A stretch of DNA of 7,253 nucleotides from a bacterium (GTDB lineage Bacteria > UBP15 > UBA6099 > DSWB01), in assembly GCA_020061125.1 (NCBI GenBank), contig JAGUYV010000455.1:1-7253 (forward strand), in the 5' to 3' direction. The notes below the pieces were generated by a model that did not search any database, was not told the origin of the DNA, and saw only the letters and a list, made by a program, of their open reading frames with translations. Position 1 is the first letter of the stretch. The number at the start of each line of letters is the position of its first letter. Both the position numbers and the translations under genes were made by a program. Shown piece after piece: positions 1 through 5,878 of this stretch.

Positions 1-85
1 CTCGCCTTGGGTCCCCCTTAGAAAAGGGGGATCAAGGGGGATGTAAAACCACTCTGCCCAGCCTATAATGACCGCATGAAGCTCT
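1..85 (+). repeat. Direct repeat copy 1: palindromic core plus 5' stump of the DUF559 gene
   Basis: Positions 1-85 match 196-280 with a single mismatch (A at 51, G at 246). The shared block contains the palindromic core (10-47), a TATAAT box (64-69) and ATGAAGCTCT (76-85), which are the first ten bases of the nuclease gene at 271. After position 85 the two copies diverge completely, so here the start codon leads into unrelated sequence and the frame closes at 214-216. I infer a duplicated unit whose coding part was deleted, leaving a 5' stump. The repeat touches the window edge and may extend further left. Confidence 0.9.
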
Positions 86-151
86 GTTGTCCCTCGATAA
101 TTCGTGTCCACAACACCGATTTTTCACACGCGGCATGGCCACCATACATCC

Positions 152-280
152 CGCAGATCGCATGCCCTTCTTGCTTGCGCACCCTGCACGGGCGGCTCGC
201 CTTGGGTCCCCCTTAGAAAAGGGGGATCAAGGGGGATGTAAAACCGCTCTGCCCAGCCTATAATGACCGCATGAAGCTCT
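152..280 (+). repeat. Direct repeat copy 2, upstream of and into the DUF559 gene
   Basis: This copy joins two matches. Positions 152-243 align with 999-1090 (88 of 92 identical by eye), and 196-280 align with 1-85 (84 of 85). The core at 205-242 holds a hairpin with 8-base arms TCCCCCTT and AAGGGGGA around AGAA (211 is inside the left arm), followed by a second AAGGGGGA that could pair instead. To the left, 180-194 can form a second, imperfect hairpin around TGCAC. The repeat ends inside the coding region, so it supplies the upstream region and start codon of the nuclease gene. A more weakly matching extension reaches back to about 128. Confidence 0.9.
259..264 (+). promoter_or_regulatory. 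Consensus -10 box directly before the DUF559 start codon
   Basis: TATAAT at 259-264 ends six bases before the ATG at 271, so transcription would begin at or next to the start codon and give a leaderless or nearly leaderless mRNA. No Shine-Dalgarno sequence is visible in 259-270, which fits that reading. No good -35 hexamer stands at 16-18 bases upstream, because that place is occupied by the end of the palindromic repeat. The same box is carried by the duplicate at 64-69. Function is inferred from position and consensus only. Confidence 0.4.
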
Positions 281-651
281 ACTACAATTCAAATCTCAAG
301 ATGCGCTCACGCAAACTGCGAAGCGGCGGCACGCTTGCAGAAGTGCTCCTCTGGAACAAACTCAAAGCGCGCCGGTTCCTTGGCCTCCAATTCTACCGCC
401 AGAAACCTATCGGCAAGTACATTGCCGACTTCTATTGCAAAGAACTGGACCTTGTGATCGAAGTGGACGGTTCCTCACACAGAGACAGGTACGAGTACGA
501 CGCAACCCGCCAGGCCGCGCTCGAAGCTCTGGGGTTGGCGGTGCTCCGGTTCGAAGATGAACAGGTGAGAAAAGGCATGGACAGCGTTCTCAAGACGCTG
601 GAGGTGTGGGTGGAAGAAAAACGCGGCGCGGTCCACGACGCGCGGGAATGA
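271..651 (+). CDS. DUF559 (Vsr-like PD-(D/E)XK) endonuclease domain protein
   Basis: This 126-residue protein is a complete DUF559 domain, a family related to the very-short-patch-repair (Vsr) endonuclease fold. The visible family pattern is an N-terminal K-L-R then T-x-A-E-x-x-L-W helix (E24), the F-Y-R-Q-K-P-I-G segment (41-48), the catalytic-type Asp in I-A-D-F-Y-C (D53), the E-V-D-G pair (E64, D66) with H70, the Y-D-x-x-R segment (76-80) and the V-L-R-F strand (91-94). The length is normal for the family and nothing appears truncated. The likely activity is metal-dependent DNA cleavage, but the substrate and biological role of stand-alone DUF559 proteins are not established. The gene has no visible ribosome site, has a TATAAT box just before its ATG, and is bracketed by oppositely oriented copies of one palindromic repeat (205-242 and 684-721). 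That arrangement suggests a small mobile or repeat-associated unit. Family assignment is firm; function is inferred. Confidence 0.9.
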   Translation: MKLYYNSNLKMRSRKLRSGGTLAEVLLWNKLKARRFLGLQFYRQKPIGKYIADFYCKELDLVIEVDGSSHRDRYEYDATRQAALEALGLAVLRFEDEQVRKGMDSVLKTLEVWVEEKRGAVHDARE

Positions 652-683
652 CACGGCGGTGGGGGGAGATTTGCGAAGCAGAG

Positions 684-721
684 TTTACATCCCCCTTGAT
701 CCCCCTTTTCTAAGGGGGACC
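684..721 (-). repeat. Inverted copy of the palindromic repeat core
   Basis: Positions 684-721 are the exact reverse complement of the 38-base core at 205-242, so the DUF559 gene lies between inverted copies. The hairpin arms are AAGGGGGA and TCCCCCTT with a 4-base loop. Downstream on the + strand there is no T-run, so it is not a convincing intrinsic terminator for the nuclease gene, although an RNA hairpin here would still end or stabilise the transcript 3' region. Similarity stops at both ends of the core; the longer arms seen in the forward copies are absent. Confidence 0.92.
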
Positions 722-998
722 TTAAAGCAAAACCCGGAGTATGCGGATGTCATGCGCATGGGCGGGGATTCGAGAGAACCACGGAGAGGAACATGGCCGC
801 TGGAGAAACGGGATGATTATTTTGTTGATGCGTTGAGGCAATTGATAGGATATGGGATAAACACACAATACTGTTTTTCGTTGCTCAAGTGAGTTTTATT
901 TAAAAAATCTTTTCGATCAAACGGTATTCATTCAGTATTGACCTGCGTCCCTGTATTGACACGAATTTTGTCGTACGCCGCGTGGCTCCACGGCATCA
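722..998. other. Stretch without a convincing gene between repeat copies
   Basis: No gene is supported here. An open frame runs from 659 to 892, but its first third reads through the palindromic repeat and the rest shows no recognisable motif or ribosome site. The sequence changes from mixed composition (722-830) to AT-rich (about 830-935). The octamer GTATTGAC occurs twice, at 935-942 and 953-960. From about 975 onward the sequence becomes recognisably similar to 128-151, a diverged outer arm of the third forward repeat. Confidence 0.5.
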
Positions 999-1090
999 CG
1001 CAGATCGCATGCCCTGCTTGCTTGCGCGCCCTGCACGGGCGACTCGCCTTTGGTCCCCCTTAGAAAAGGGGGATCAAGGGGGATGTAAAA
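999..1090 (+). repeat. Direct repeat copy 3 of the palindromic element
   Basis: Positions 999-1090 match 152-243 with four differences (1016, 1028, 1042 and 1051). The copy contains a perfect CGCCC/GGGCG hairpin around TGCAC at 1027-1041 and the hairpin core at 1052-1089. In copy 2 the first hairpin has one broken pair. Unlike copies 1 and 2 it lacks the segment with TATAAT and the nuclease start, ending at GTAAAA before AT-rich DNA. It is thus a solo repeat without a gene, and marks the left edge of the AT-rich block holding the exported-protein gene. Confidence 0.9.
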
Positions 1091-1130
1091 TCACCCTCAT
1101 CGTTGCTATTTGTTGCACTTTACAATAAAT

Positions 1131-1160
1131 TTGAATTGTGGTAATTATTGATTCTACAAT
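1131..1160 (+). promoter_or_regulatory. Candidate sigma-70-type promoter for the exported repeat protein
   Basis: TTGAAT (1131-1136) and TACAAT (1155-1160) are separated by 18 bases and match the -35 and -10 consensus at 4 and 5 of 6 positions. The predicted transcript would start near 1167, just ahead of the AAGGGG ribosome site. The whole stretch is AT-rich, so a chance match is possible. Confidence 0.45.
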
Positions 1161-1171
1161 TGAATAATTAC

Positions 1172-1177
1172 AAGGGG
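1172..1177 (+). promoter_or_regulatory. Ribosome binding site that fixes the start at 1184
   Basis: AAGGGG ends six bases before ATG 1184. The alternative upstream TTG at 1148 has no such site and overlaps the candidate -10 box, so it is rejected. Confidence 0.7.
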
Positions 1178-1183
1178 CAAACA

Positions 1184-1651
1184 ATGAAAAACACTTTTAT
1201 TTGTTTTGCTATGATTATTATGATGATGTTAGCTACACCAGTAAAGACTCAGCAATATCAAATGCCACCAAAAATTAAAAAGCTCATCAATGACTACACA
1301 TTACAAGAGCTGCAAATAGGTTTAGTATTAAAATTATCTACCCTGAACGGGTGTTCTATTTTCAGTAGTGAGGCAAAGCCAGTATTTTTGGGTATCATTG
1401 CAAATTCTACAGTAACCAATAGTATTTTCAATTCTTACGGAACATACGGTTCAAAATATTCATCAAACAGCATTTGGAACAGCTACAGTTCTTACGGAAG
1501 TAAATATGGTAATACAAGTGCATTCAACGACATGGCAACATCACCCCCGATGATAATTTGTAAAGAATCAGTTGTTGGATATTTAACGACTAATCAAACC
1601 AAATCAGGGGCAGTTAATCCGAATTTACTTATGTTTGCATTTGACAATTAA
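1184..1651 (+). CDS. Small exported protein with tandem N-S-I-x-N-S-Y-x-x-Y-G-S-K-Y repeats, function unknown
   Basis: The product is 155 residues from ATG 1184. Residues 1-22 form a signal peptide: M-K-N, then a hydrophobic stretch rich in I and M, then A-T-P. Residues 79-94 and 95-110 are two 16-residue units, N-S-I-F-N-S-Y-G-T-Y-G-S-K-Y-S-S and N-S-I-W-N-S-Y-S-S-Y-G-S-K-Y-G-N, followed by a partial third (T-S-A-F-N). I recognise this as a pattern seen in many short secreted bacterial proteins of unknown function, usually after an N-G ... L-G segment (here N55-G56 and L69-G70) and before a Y-L-T-x-N ending (here about 134-138). It may form a repetitive, aromatic-rich surface fold, but no activity can be assigned. 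Two 60-base lines I counted inside it have 30-32% GC, against about 80% in a line of the dehydrogenase gene downstream, which suggests horizontal acquisition. It stands alone, with repeats on its left and a chromosomal metabolic gene on its right. Confidence 0.8.
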   Translation: MKNTFICFAMIIMMMLATPVKTQQYQMPPKIKKLINDYTLQELQIGLVLKLSTLNGCSIFSSEAKPVFLGIIANSTVTNSIFNSYGTYGSKYSSNSIWNSYSSYGSKYGNTSAFNDMATSPPMIICKESVVGYLTTNQTKSGAVNPNLLMFAFDN

Positions 1652-1834
1652 GTCGAGGTTTAGGGACACCAGACGCTTGGAAACAATATATTAAACCAAT
1701 ATATAGCAATCGAACATTCTTGATTTCCACACCAGCATGACGATGAAGAAATGACCCGCCCTGCCCGCAGCGCGCAGAACGCTCGGTAATCCCATTTTCT
1801 GATACAATATCTGCAAGATTCACACAACGCGCAT

Positions 1835-1840
1835 GGAGGT
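1835..1840 (+). promoter_or_regulatory. Ribosome binding site that fixes the dehydrogenase start at 1845
   Basis: GGAGGT lies four bases before ATG 1845. The in-frame ATG at 1833 overlaps this site and has no site of its own, so the shorter protein is preferred. Confidence 0.75.
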
Positions 1841-1844
1841 TTGC

Positions 1845-3014
1845 ATGGCTAAATACCGGGGCGTGGATTTTCTGCTGCTCGATGACGAACTGGCCCAGGA
1901 GGAGCGCTTGGCGCGGGACGCGGTGCGCGCCTTTGTGCAGGACAATGTCGTTCCCGTGATCGAAGACTGCTACGAGCAGGGCCGATTCCCCCTGGAACTC
2001 GTTCCCAAAATGGGTGAGCTGGGCCTGTTCGCGCCCACCCTGCCCGCGGAGTACGGCTGCGCCGGAGCAAATTATGTGACTTACGGGCTGATGATGCAGG
2101 AGCTGGAGCGCGGGGACTCGGGCGTGCGCAGCTTCGCGTCCGTGCAGGGTTCGCTGTGCATGTACCCCATATACACATTCGGCACCGGGGAGCAGAAACG
2201 CCGGTGGATGCCCCTCATGGCCTCGGGCCGCGCCGTGGGCTGCTTCGGCCTCACGGAGCCGGACCACGGCTCGGACCCGGCGAGCATGATCACGCGGGCA
2301 AGAAAAACGGATCGCGGGTTTGTGCTCAACGGCAACAAAATGTGGATCACCAACGGGTCCCTGGCGGATGTGGCCATTGTGTGGGCCAAACTCGATGGCG
2401 ATGTGCGCGGCTTTCTGGTGGAAAAGGGAACGCCGGGTTTCACCACGAGCGACATCAAGCGCAAGATGTCCCTGCGCGCGTCGGTGACATCGGAGCTGGC
2501 GTTCGACGACTGCGAGATTCCCGAGGAAAACATGCTGCCGGGAGCGGAGGGGCTGAAAGCGCCGCTGTCATGCCTGAATCAGGCGCGGTTCGGCATTGCG
2601 TGGGGAGGAACCGGCGCGGCCATGGCATGTTATGACGCGGCGCTTGCCTACGCTCTGCAGCGCACGCAGTTCGGCAGGCCCATCGCCGGGTTCCAGCTTG
2701 TGCAGCGCAAGCTGGCGCGCATGCTCACGGAAATCACCAAGGCGCAGCTTGTGAACCTTCGCGTGGGCCGCCTGCTGGACGCGGGCCGCGCGCGCCACCC
2801 GCACATTTCCCTGGCCAAAATGAACGCTCTGGAGCACGCGCTCGACGCGGCGCGCACGGCGCGCGACATCCTTGGCGCCGCGGGCATCACCCTCGAACAC
2901 CCGGTCATGCGCCATCTGTGCAACCTCGAATCCGTGAAAACCTACGAAGGCACGCACGATATCCACGAGCTGATCCTGGGCCGGGACATCACCGGCATCC
3001 AGGCTTTTTCATGA
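1845..3014 (+). CDS. gcdH: Glutaryl-CoA dehydrogenase (acyl-CoA dehydrogenase family)
   Basis: This 389-residue FAD enzyme oxidises glutaryl-CoA and, in most members, decarboxylates it to crotonyl-CoA in lysine/tryptophan and aromatic-compound breakdown; electrons pass to electron-transfer flavoprotein. The N-terminal helical domain contains E-L-G-L-F-A-P-T (58-65) and D-S-G-V-R-S-F-A-S (91-99). Its R95 and S99 match the substrate-binding Arg and Ser known in the human enzyme. The middle domain has G-L-T-E-P-D-H-G-S-D (135-144) and W-I-T-N (167-170), which contact flavin. The C-terminal domain has R-T-Q-F-G (273-277) and ends in T-Y-E-G-T-H-D-I-H with the catalytic base E368, followed by I-L-G-R-x-I-T-G-I-Q-A-F as in mammalian GCDH. 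Y367 just before the base matches decarboxylating members, so crotonyl-CoA is the expected product (inference). No partner beta-oxidation genes are in view. The 190-base upstream gap has a TACAAT at 1803-1808 but no -35 match. Confidence 0.92.
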   Translation: MAKYRGVDFLLLDDELAQEERLARDAVRAFVQDNVVPVIEDCYEQGRFPLELVPKMGELGLFAPTLPAEYGCAGANYVTYGLMMQELERGDSGVRSFASVQGSLCMYPIYTFGTGEQKRRWMPLMASGRAVGCFGLTEPDHGSDPASMITRARKTDRGFVLNGNKMWITNGSLADVAIVWAKLDGDVRGFLVEKGTPGFTTSDIKRKMSLRASVTSELAFDDCEIPEENMLPGAEGLKAPLSCLNQARFGIAWGGTGAAMACYDAALAYALQRTQFGRPIAGFQLVQRKLARMLTEITKAQLVNLRVGRLLDAGRARHPHISLAKMNALEHALDAARTARDILGAAGITLEHPVMRHLCNLESVKTYEGTHDIHELILGRDITGIQAFS

Positions 3015-3059
3015 TTCCCGGCCTGCGCGCCCGCTAACCCGATTTTTACAAAACTTTTA

Positions 3060-3102
3060 TTTTTGAATCTGTGCAGCTTTTTTATAATGAATGGATTATA
3101 TA
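3060..3102 (+). promoter_or_regulatory. AT-rich promoter region before ndk
   Basis: A perfect TATAAT lies at 3083-3088 in a strongly AT-rich stretch that interrupts GC-rich DNA. The best -35-like word is TTGAAT at 3063-3068, but the 14-base spacing is short, and the 17-base position holds only TTTTTG. A second AT run, TATATA, lies at 3097-3102. Transcription of the ndk-dacB-murI-hisG run plausibly starts here, giving a leader of roughly 50-60 bases. Confidence 0.5.
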
Positions 3103-3134
3103 GTAACGAAATTGACTTTTGACGCGATTTTTCC

Positions 3135-3142
3135 GGGAGGAA
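3135..3142 (+). promoter_or_regulatory. Ribosome binding site that fixes the ndk start at 3151
   Basis: GGGAGGAA ends eight bases before ATG 3151. An in-frame ATG at 3091 would add 20 residues unlike any NDK N-terminus and overlaps the promoter-like region, so it is rejected. Confidence 0.85.
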
Positions 3143-3150
3143 AGCAGAAC

Positions 3151-3618
3151 ATGTTTGAAAGGGACGAACAGCGGACGCTTATGATTGTCAAGCCCGACGG
3201 GGTGCAGCGCGGGCTTGTTGGAGAAGTGATCAGCCGTGTGGAGCGCCGCGGACTCAAGATTGTCGGGCTGAAAATGGTGTGGATGGACAAGGAGCTTGCC
3301 AAAAAGCATTACGCGGTTCACGACGGCAAGGATTTTTTCGACAAGCTGATAAAGTTCATCACCTCGTCGCCGGTTGTGCTGATCGCGGTTCAAGGCTACC
3401 ACGCGGTGAATCTGGTGCGGCGCATGATGGGCGCTCTGGACCCGGACGAGGCCGATCGCGGCTCCATCCGCGGCGACCTGGCCATGAGCCGCAGCTTCAA
3501 TGTGGTGCACGGCTCCGACACCCCGGAAAACGGCGAGGCGGAAATCGCGCTCCATTTTTCGCAGAAAGAAATTTTTGACTATTCCCGCTCCATTGACGAC
3601 TGGCTGAAAAATGACTGA
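3151..3618 (+). CDS. ndk: Nucleoside diphosphate kinase
   Basis: This cytosolic enzyme transfers the gamma phosphate of ATP to nucleoside diphosphates through a phosphohistidine, balancing NTP and dNTP pools. The 155-residue product begins with the typical T-L-M-I-V-K-P-D-G strand (K14) and contains R-R-M-M-G (90-94), G-S-I-R-G-D (104-109) and the active-site signature N-V-V-H-G-S-D (117-123) with catalytic H120, followed by E-I-A-L-H-F. The usual G-A-T-D/N-P reads G-A-L-D-P here, a mild departure outside the catalytic centre. It is slightly longer than the classic 140-residue form because of the C-terminal Y-S-R-S-I-D-D-W-L tail. Its last eight bases overlap the start of the carboxypeptidase gene, and it appears to be the first gene of the cluster. 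Confidence 0.97.
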   Translation: MFERDEQRTLMIVKPDGVQRGLVGEVISRVERRGLKIVGLKMVWMDKELAKKHYAVHDGKDFFDKLIKFITSSPVVLIAVQGYHAVNLVRRMMGALDPDEADRGSIRGDLAMSRSFNVVHGSDTPENGEAEIALHFSQKEIFDYSRSIDDWLKND

Positions 3619-5053
3619 CCGGATCCCCCGCATCACCAGGGCCGCGGTGGCGGCCGTGATTCTGTGTTCCCTGCTCGCGGCCCGCGTTGCGCTGGGTAAG
3701 GACACCGTGTCCTCGGCGCTCGCCGCCAAAGACCTCAAGGGCGCCACCGTGGCGTTCGTGGTCTGGGACATGGCCACGGGCCAGGCTTTGTATGAACAGA
3801 ACATTGACCGGCTCATGACCCCGGCCTCGAACATGAAAGTGGTGACCGCGGCCGCGGCCATGCTCCGCCTGGGAACGGAACACCAGTTCACCACCGCATT
3901 CCACGCCGGGGGCTGGGACGCCTCTTCGGGAACCGCCTCGGCCCTGTATGTATCCGGCAACGGAGACCCGACATTTTCCGGGGAATTTTTCGACTCGAAC
4001 GCGGCCGCGGCCGACGCCCTGGCCGCCCTGCTCAAACGCCGCGGGCTGAACCGCCTCACCGGCGACATCATTCTGGACGCGCGCGCGTTCTCCGGCCCGG
4101 ACTACCCCGAGGGCTGGAGCAAGGAAGACCCCGGATACTGCTACGGCATGAAGGTTGGCGCGTTGAGCATCGCCGAAAACTGCCTCAACATCACGGCCAG
4201 CGGGTCCGGAAAATCCGGGGGCGCGGCCACGCTCACCCTGGACCCGCCCGTGCATTCGTCACTCATCGTCAACAATGTGAAAATCGTGTCCAAGGGCAAG
4301 AGCGGCATCAAGGTGTCGCAGAACGGAAAGGGCGCGATCACGGTGAGCGGCCAGGTGCGCGCCGGGACGAGCGCGTCCAGGGAATATCCGGTACCGCATC
4401 CAGACATGCTGTTCGGGGCCGCGCTGGCCGGCGCCATGCAGCGAGCGGGCGTCGGATTCCAGGGCAGACTGGTGCGCGCCTCGGAATGGAACGGCAGCGC
4501 GGCGCAGTGGCCGCAGATCGCTGCCGCGGGTTCGCCGCAGCTCATGCACATTCTGGGCGTGATGCTCAAGCACAGCGACAATTTCGTAGCGGAAATGATG
4601 TGCCGCGCGCTGGGAGCGGCCGATGGATACGGCGGCACAACCACGGGCGGCGCCAAGGCCATCACGCGCGCGGTCATGGAGGCGGGCTTCGCGTCTCCCG
4701 GAACCATCACCGTGTACGACGGCTCGGGCCTGTCGCGCAACAACCGCATCACGCCGCGCGTGCTCATGCAGTTGTACCGCGCCTTCTATAATTCCTACAT
4801 GGGGCCGGGCCTCATGGCGGCGCTGGCCGAACCGGGCCAGCCCGGCACCATGAAGAAACGGCTCACCGGCGCCGCGGGCCGCATCAAAGCCAAAACCGGC
4901 GCCCTGCGCGGCGTGTGCTCCCTTAGCGGCTACTTCACCCGCTCCAACGGTAGCACCGGCGCTTTCGTGATGTTCATGAACGGCTATTCCGTTCATTCCA
5001 ACAACATCCGGGCCATCCAGGACAAGCTCGCCCTGCTCATGCTCGAGATGTAA
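3611..5053 (+). CDS. dacB: D-alanyl-D-alanine carboxypeptidase/endopeptidase, PBP4 type (peptidase S13)
   Basis: The 480-residue product is a periplasmic penicillin-binding protein that trims terminal D-Ala from pentapeptides or cuts D-Ala-mDAP cross-links during cell-wall remodelling. An N-terminal signal peptide is visible: R4, R7 and R10, a hydrophobic core at about 11-28, and A-L-G before the mature part. The three serine-acyltransferase motifs are S-N-M-K (73-76, nucleophile S73, base K76), S-D-N (322-324) and K-T-G (428-430). The roughly 245-residue spacing between the first two is typical of PBP4, which carries inserted domains there. Y-D-G-S-G-L-S-R-N-N (369-378) is another S13 hallmark. 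The ATG overlaps the end of ndk (ATGACTGA) and has no clear ribosome site, so translation is probably coupled to ndk. Eighteen bases separate it from murI, a logical cell-wall neighbour. The symbol follows E. coli usage; exact specificity (carboxy- or endopeptidase) is not readable. Confidence 0.93.
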   Translation: MTDRIPRITRAAVAAVILCSLLAARVALGKDTVSSALAAKDLKGATVAFVVWDMATGQALYEQNIDRLMTPASNMKVVTAAAAMLRLGTEHQFTTAFHAGGWDASSGTASALYVSGNGDPTFSGEFFDSNAAAADALAALLKRRGLNRLTGDIILDARAFSGPDYPEGWSKEDPGYCYGMKVGALSIAENCLNITASGSGKSGGAATLTLDPPVHSSLIVNNVKIVSKGKSGIKVSQNGKGAITVSGQVRAGTSASREYPVPHPDMLFGAALAGAMQRAGVGFQGRLVRASEWNGSAAQWPQIAAAGSPQLMHILGVMLKHSDNFVAEMMCRALGAADGYGGTTTGGAKAITRAVMEAGFASPGTITVYDGSGLSRNNRITPRVLMQLYRAFYNSYMGPGLMAALAEPGQPGTMKKRLTGAAGRIKAKTGALRGVCSLSGYFTRSNGSTGAFVMFMNGYSVHSNNIRAIQDKLALLMLEM

Positions 5054-5060
5054 AACACAG

Positions 5061-5065
5061 AAGGA
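5061..5065 (+). promoter_or_regulatory. Ribosome binding site that fixes the murI start at 5072
   Basis: AAGGA ends six bases before ATG 5072. A TTG at 5066 is in frame but lies directly against this site, so ATG 5072 is preferred. Confidence 0.75.
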
Positions 5066-5071
5066 TTGCGC

Positions 5072-5878
5072 ATGGACAAAAGACCCATCGGCGTATTCGA
5101 TTCCGGCATCGGCGGGCTTTCCCTGCTGCGTGAGCTGGACAGCCTCATGCCCTACGAGGATTACATCTATGTAGGCGACACCGCGTACATGCCCTACGGC
5201 ACGCGCACCGAGCAGGAAATCGTGAACCGCTCCGAGCAGATCATCCGCTTCCTCGAAGGCAAGCAATGCAAGATGATCGTGATCGCGTGCAACACCATCA
5301 GCGGCCTGCTGCCCGAAATCACCCGGCGAGAGAAGCACGACACGCCCGTGGTCGGCATCATCAACTACGGATGCGTGGCCGCGGCCCTGTATGTCACCTA
5401 CAATTTCAGCATCGGCGTGCTCGCCACCCGCCGCACCGTGAACAGCGGCGTATACCGCGAAGTCATTGACAACTTCGACCCCTCGGTCAGCCTGTTCGCC
5501 CAGGAATGCACGGACCTTATCCCCCACATCGAGGCCGGTCACATCGGCTCTCCCGAGGTGCGCGTGCTCGCCGAAAAATACCTCCGCCCCATGCTCAAGG
5601 AGGACATTGACACCCTCATCCTCGGCTGCACGCACCTGCCCTTCATCAAGAACATCATCCAGGACATCATCGGCCCGTCCGTGATCCTCATCGATCCCGC
5701 GCGCCGCACCGCGGTCCTGTGCCTCAAAACGCTCCGCGACAACGGGTTGCTCAAAGTCAACCACAAGGAGCCGGGCAAGAAAAAATTCTTCGTCACCGGA
5801 AAGCCCGCGGATTTCAAGAGCAGCGCCCAGCTCGTGCTGGGCTGGAAGTTCCCCCGCGTGGAAAGGATCAAGCTATGA
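5072..5878 (+). CDS. murI: Glutamate racemase
   Basis: This cytosolic, cofactor-independent enzyme converts L-glutamate to D-glutamate for peptidoglycan precursors. The 268-residue product starts with [11 protein letters not shown] (6-16, acid/base-assisting D10 and S11), then [10 protein letters not shown] (34-43). The two catalytic cysteines are in A-C-N-T (C73) and G-C-T-H (C186). The length is usual for the family. Some motif neighbours are atypical: I-S-G instead of A-S-A after C-N-T, G-I-I-N-Y-G where most have V-I-E-P-G, and L-P-F-I after G-C-T-H instead of Y-P-L-L. All catalytic residues are kept, so I read this as a divergent but functional MurI rather than an aspartate racemase, which usually lacks the V-G-D-x-x-x-x-P-Y-G segment. 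Its TGA overlaps the hisG ATG by four bases (ATGA). Confidence 0.94.
   Translation: MDKRPIGVFDSGIGGLSLLRELDSLMPYEDYIYVGDTAYMPYGTRTEQEIVNRSEQIIRFLEGKQCKMIVIACNTISGLLPEITRREKHDTPVVGIINYGCVAAALYVTYNFSIGVLATRRTVNSGVYREVIDNFDPSVSLFAQECTDLIPHIEAGHIGSPEVRVLAEKYLRPMLKEDIDTLILGCTHLPFIKNIIQDIIGPSVILIDPARRTAVLCLKTLRDNGLLKVNHKEPGKKKFFVTGKPADFKSSAQLVLGWKFPRVERIKL

Noticed and set aside
76-216. Short frame starting with the duplicated nuclease start codon
   Set aside because: Only the first ten bases match the gene; the rest is unrelated and runs into the next repeat. Treated as a stump, not a gene.
700-719. Inverted repeat hairpin as an intrinsic terminator of the DUF559 gene
   Set aside because: No T-run follows on the + strand, and the same hairpin also stands upstream of the gene, so a terminator role is not the simplest reading.
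659-892. 77-residue open frame after the DUF559 gene
   Set aside because: It starts without a ribosome site, its first third translates the palindromic repeat, and the rest has no recognisable motif. Chance frame or at most an unrecognisable remnant.
99-967. Ten-base inverted match AATTCGTGTC (99-108) and GACACGAATT (958-967) as outer ends of a larger element
   Set aside because: Ten bases are too few to separate from chance, and no target duplication or further similarity flanks them.
1-1090. Repeat copies as a CRISPR array
   Set aside because: Only four copies, in both orientations, at irregular distances of hundreds of bases, with strongly palindromic content and no cas genes.
4259-5764. 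501-residue minus-strand open frame
   Set aside because: It lies opposite dacB and murI, whose catalytic motifs are intact; the translation is rich in H, A, R, G and V, with no domain. GC-rich coding DNA often leaves such antisense frames open. The same applies to the other minus-strand frames over 1629-4255 and 5539-7024.
5719-5874. Longer hisG frame starting at 5719
   Set aside because: The extra 52 residues are the murI coding sequence in another frame; ATG 5875 has a ribosome site and begins a normal HisG N-terminus.
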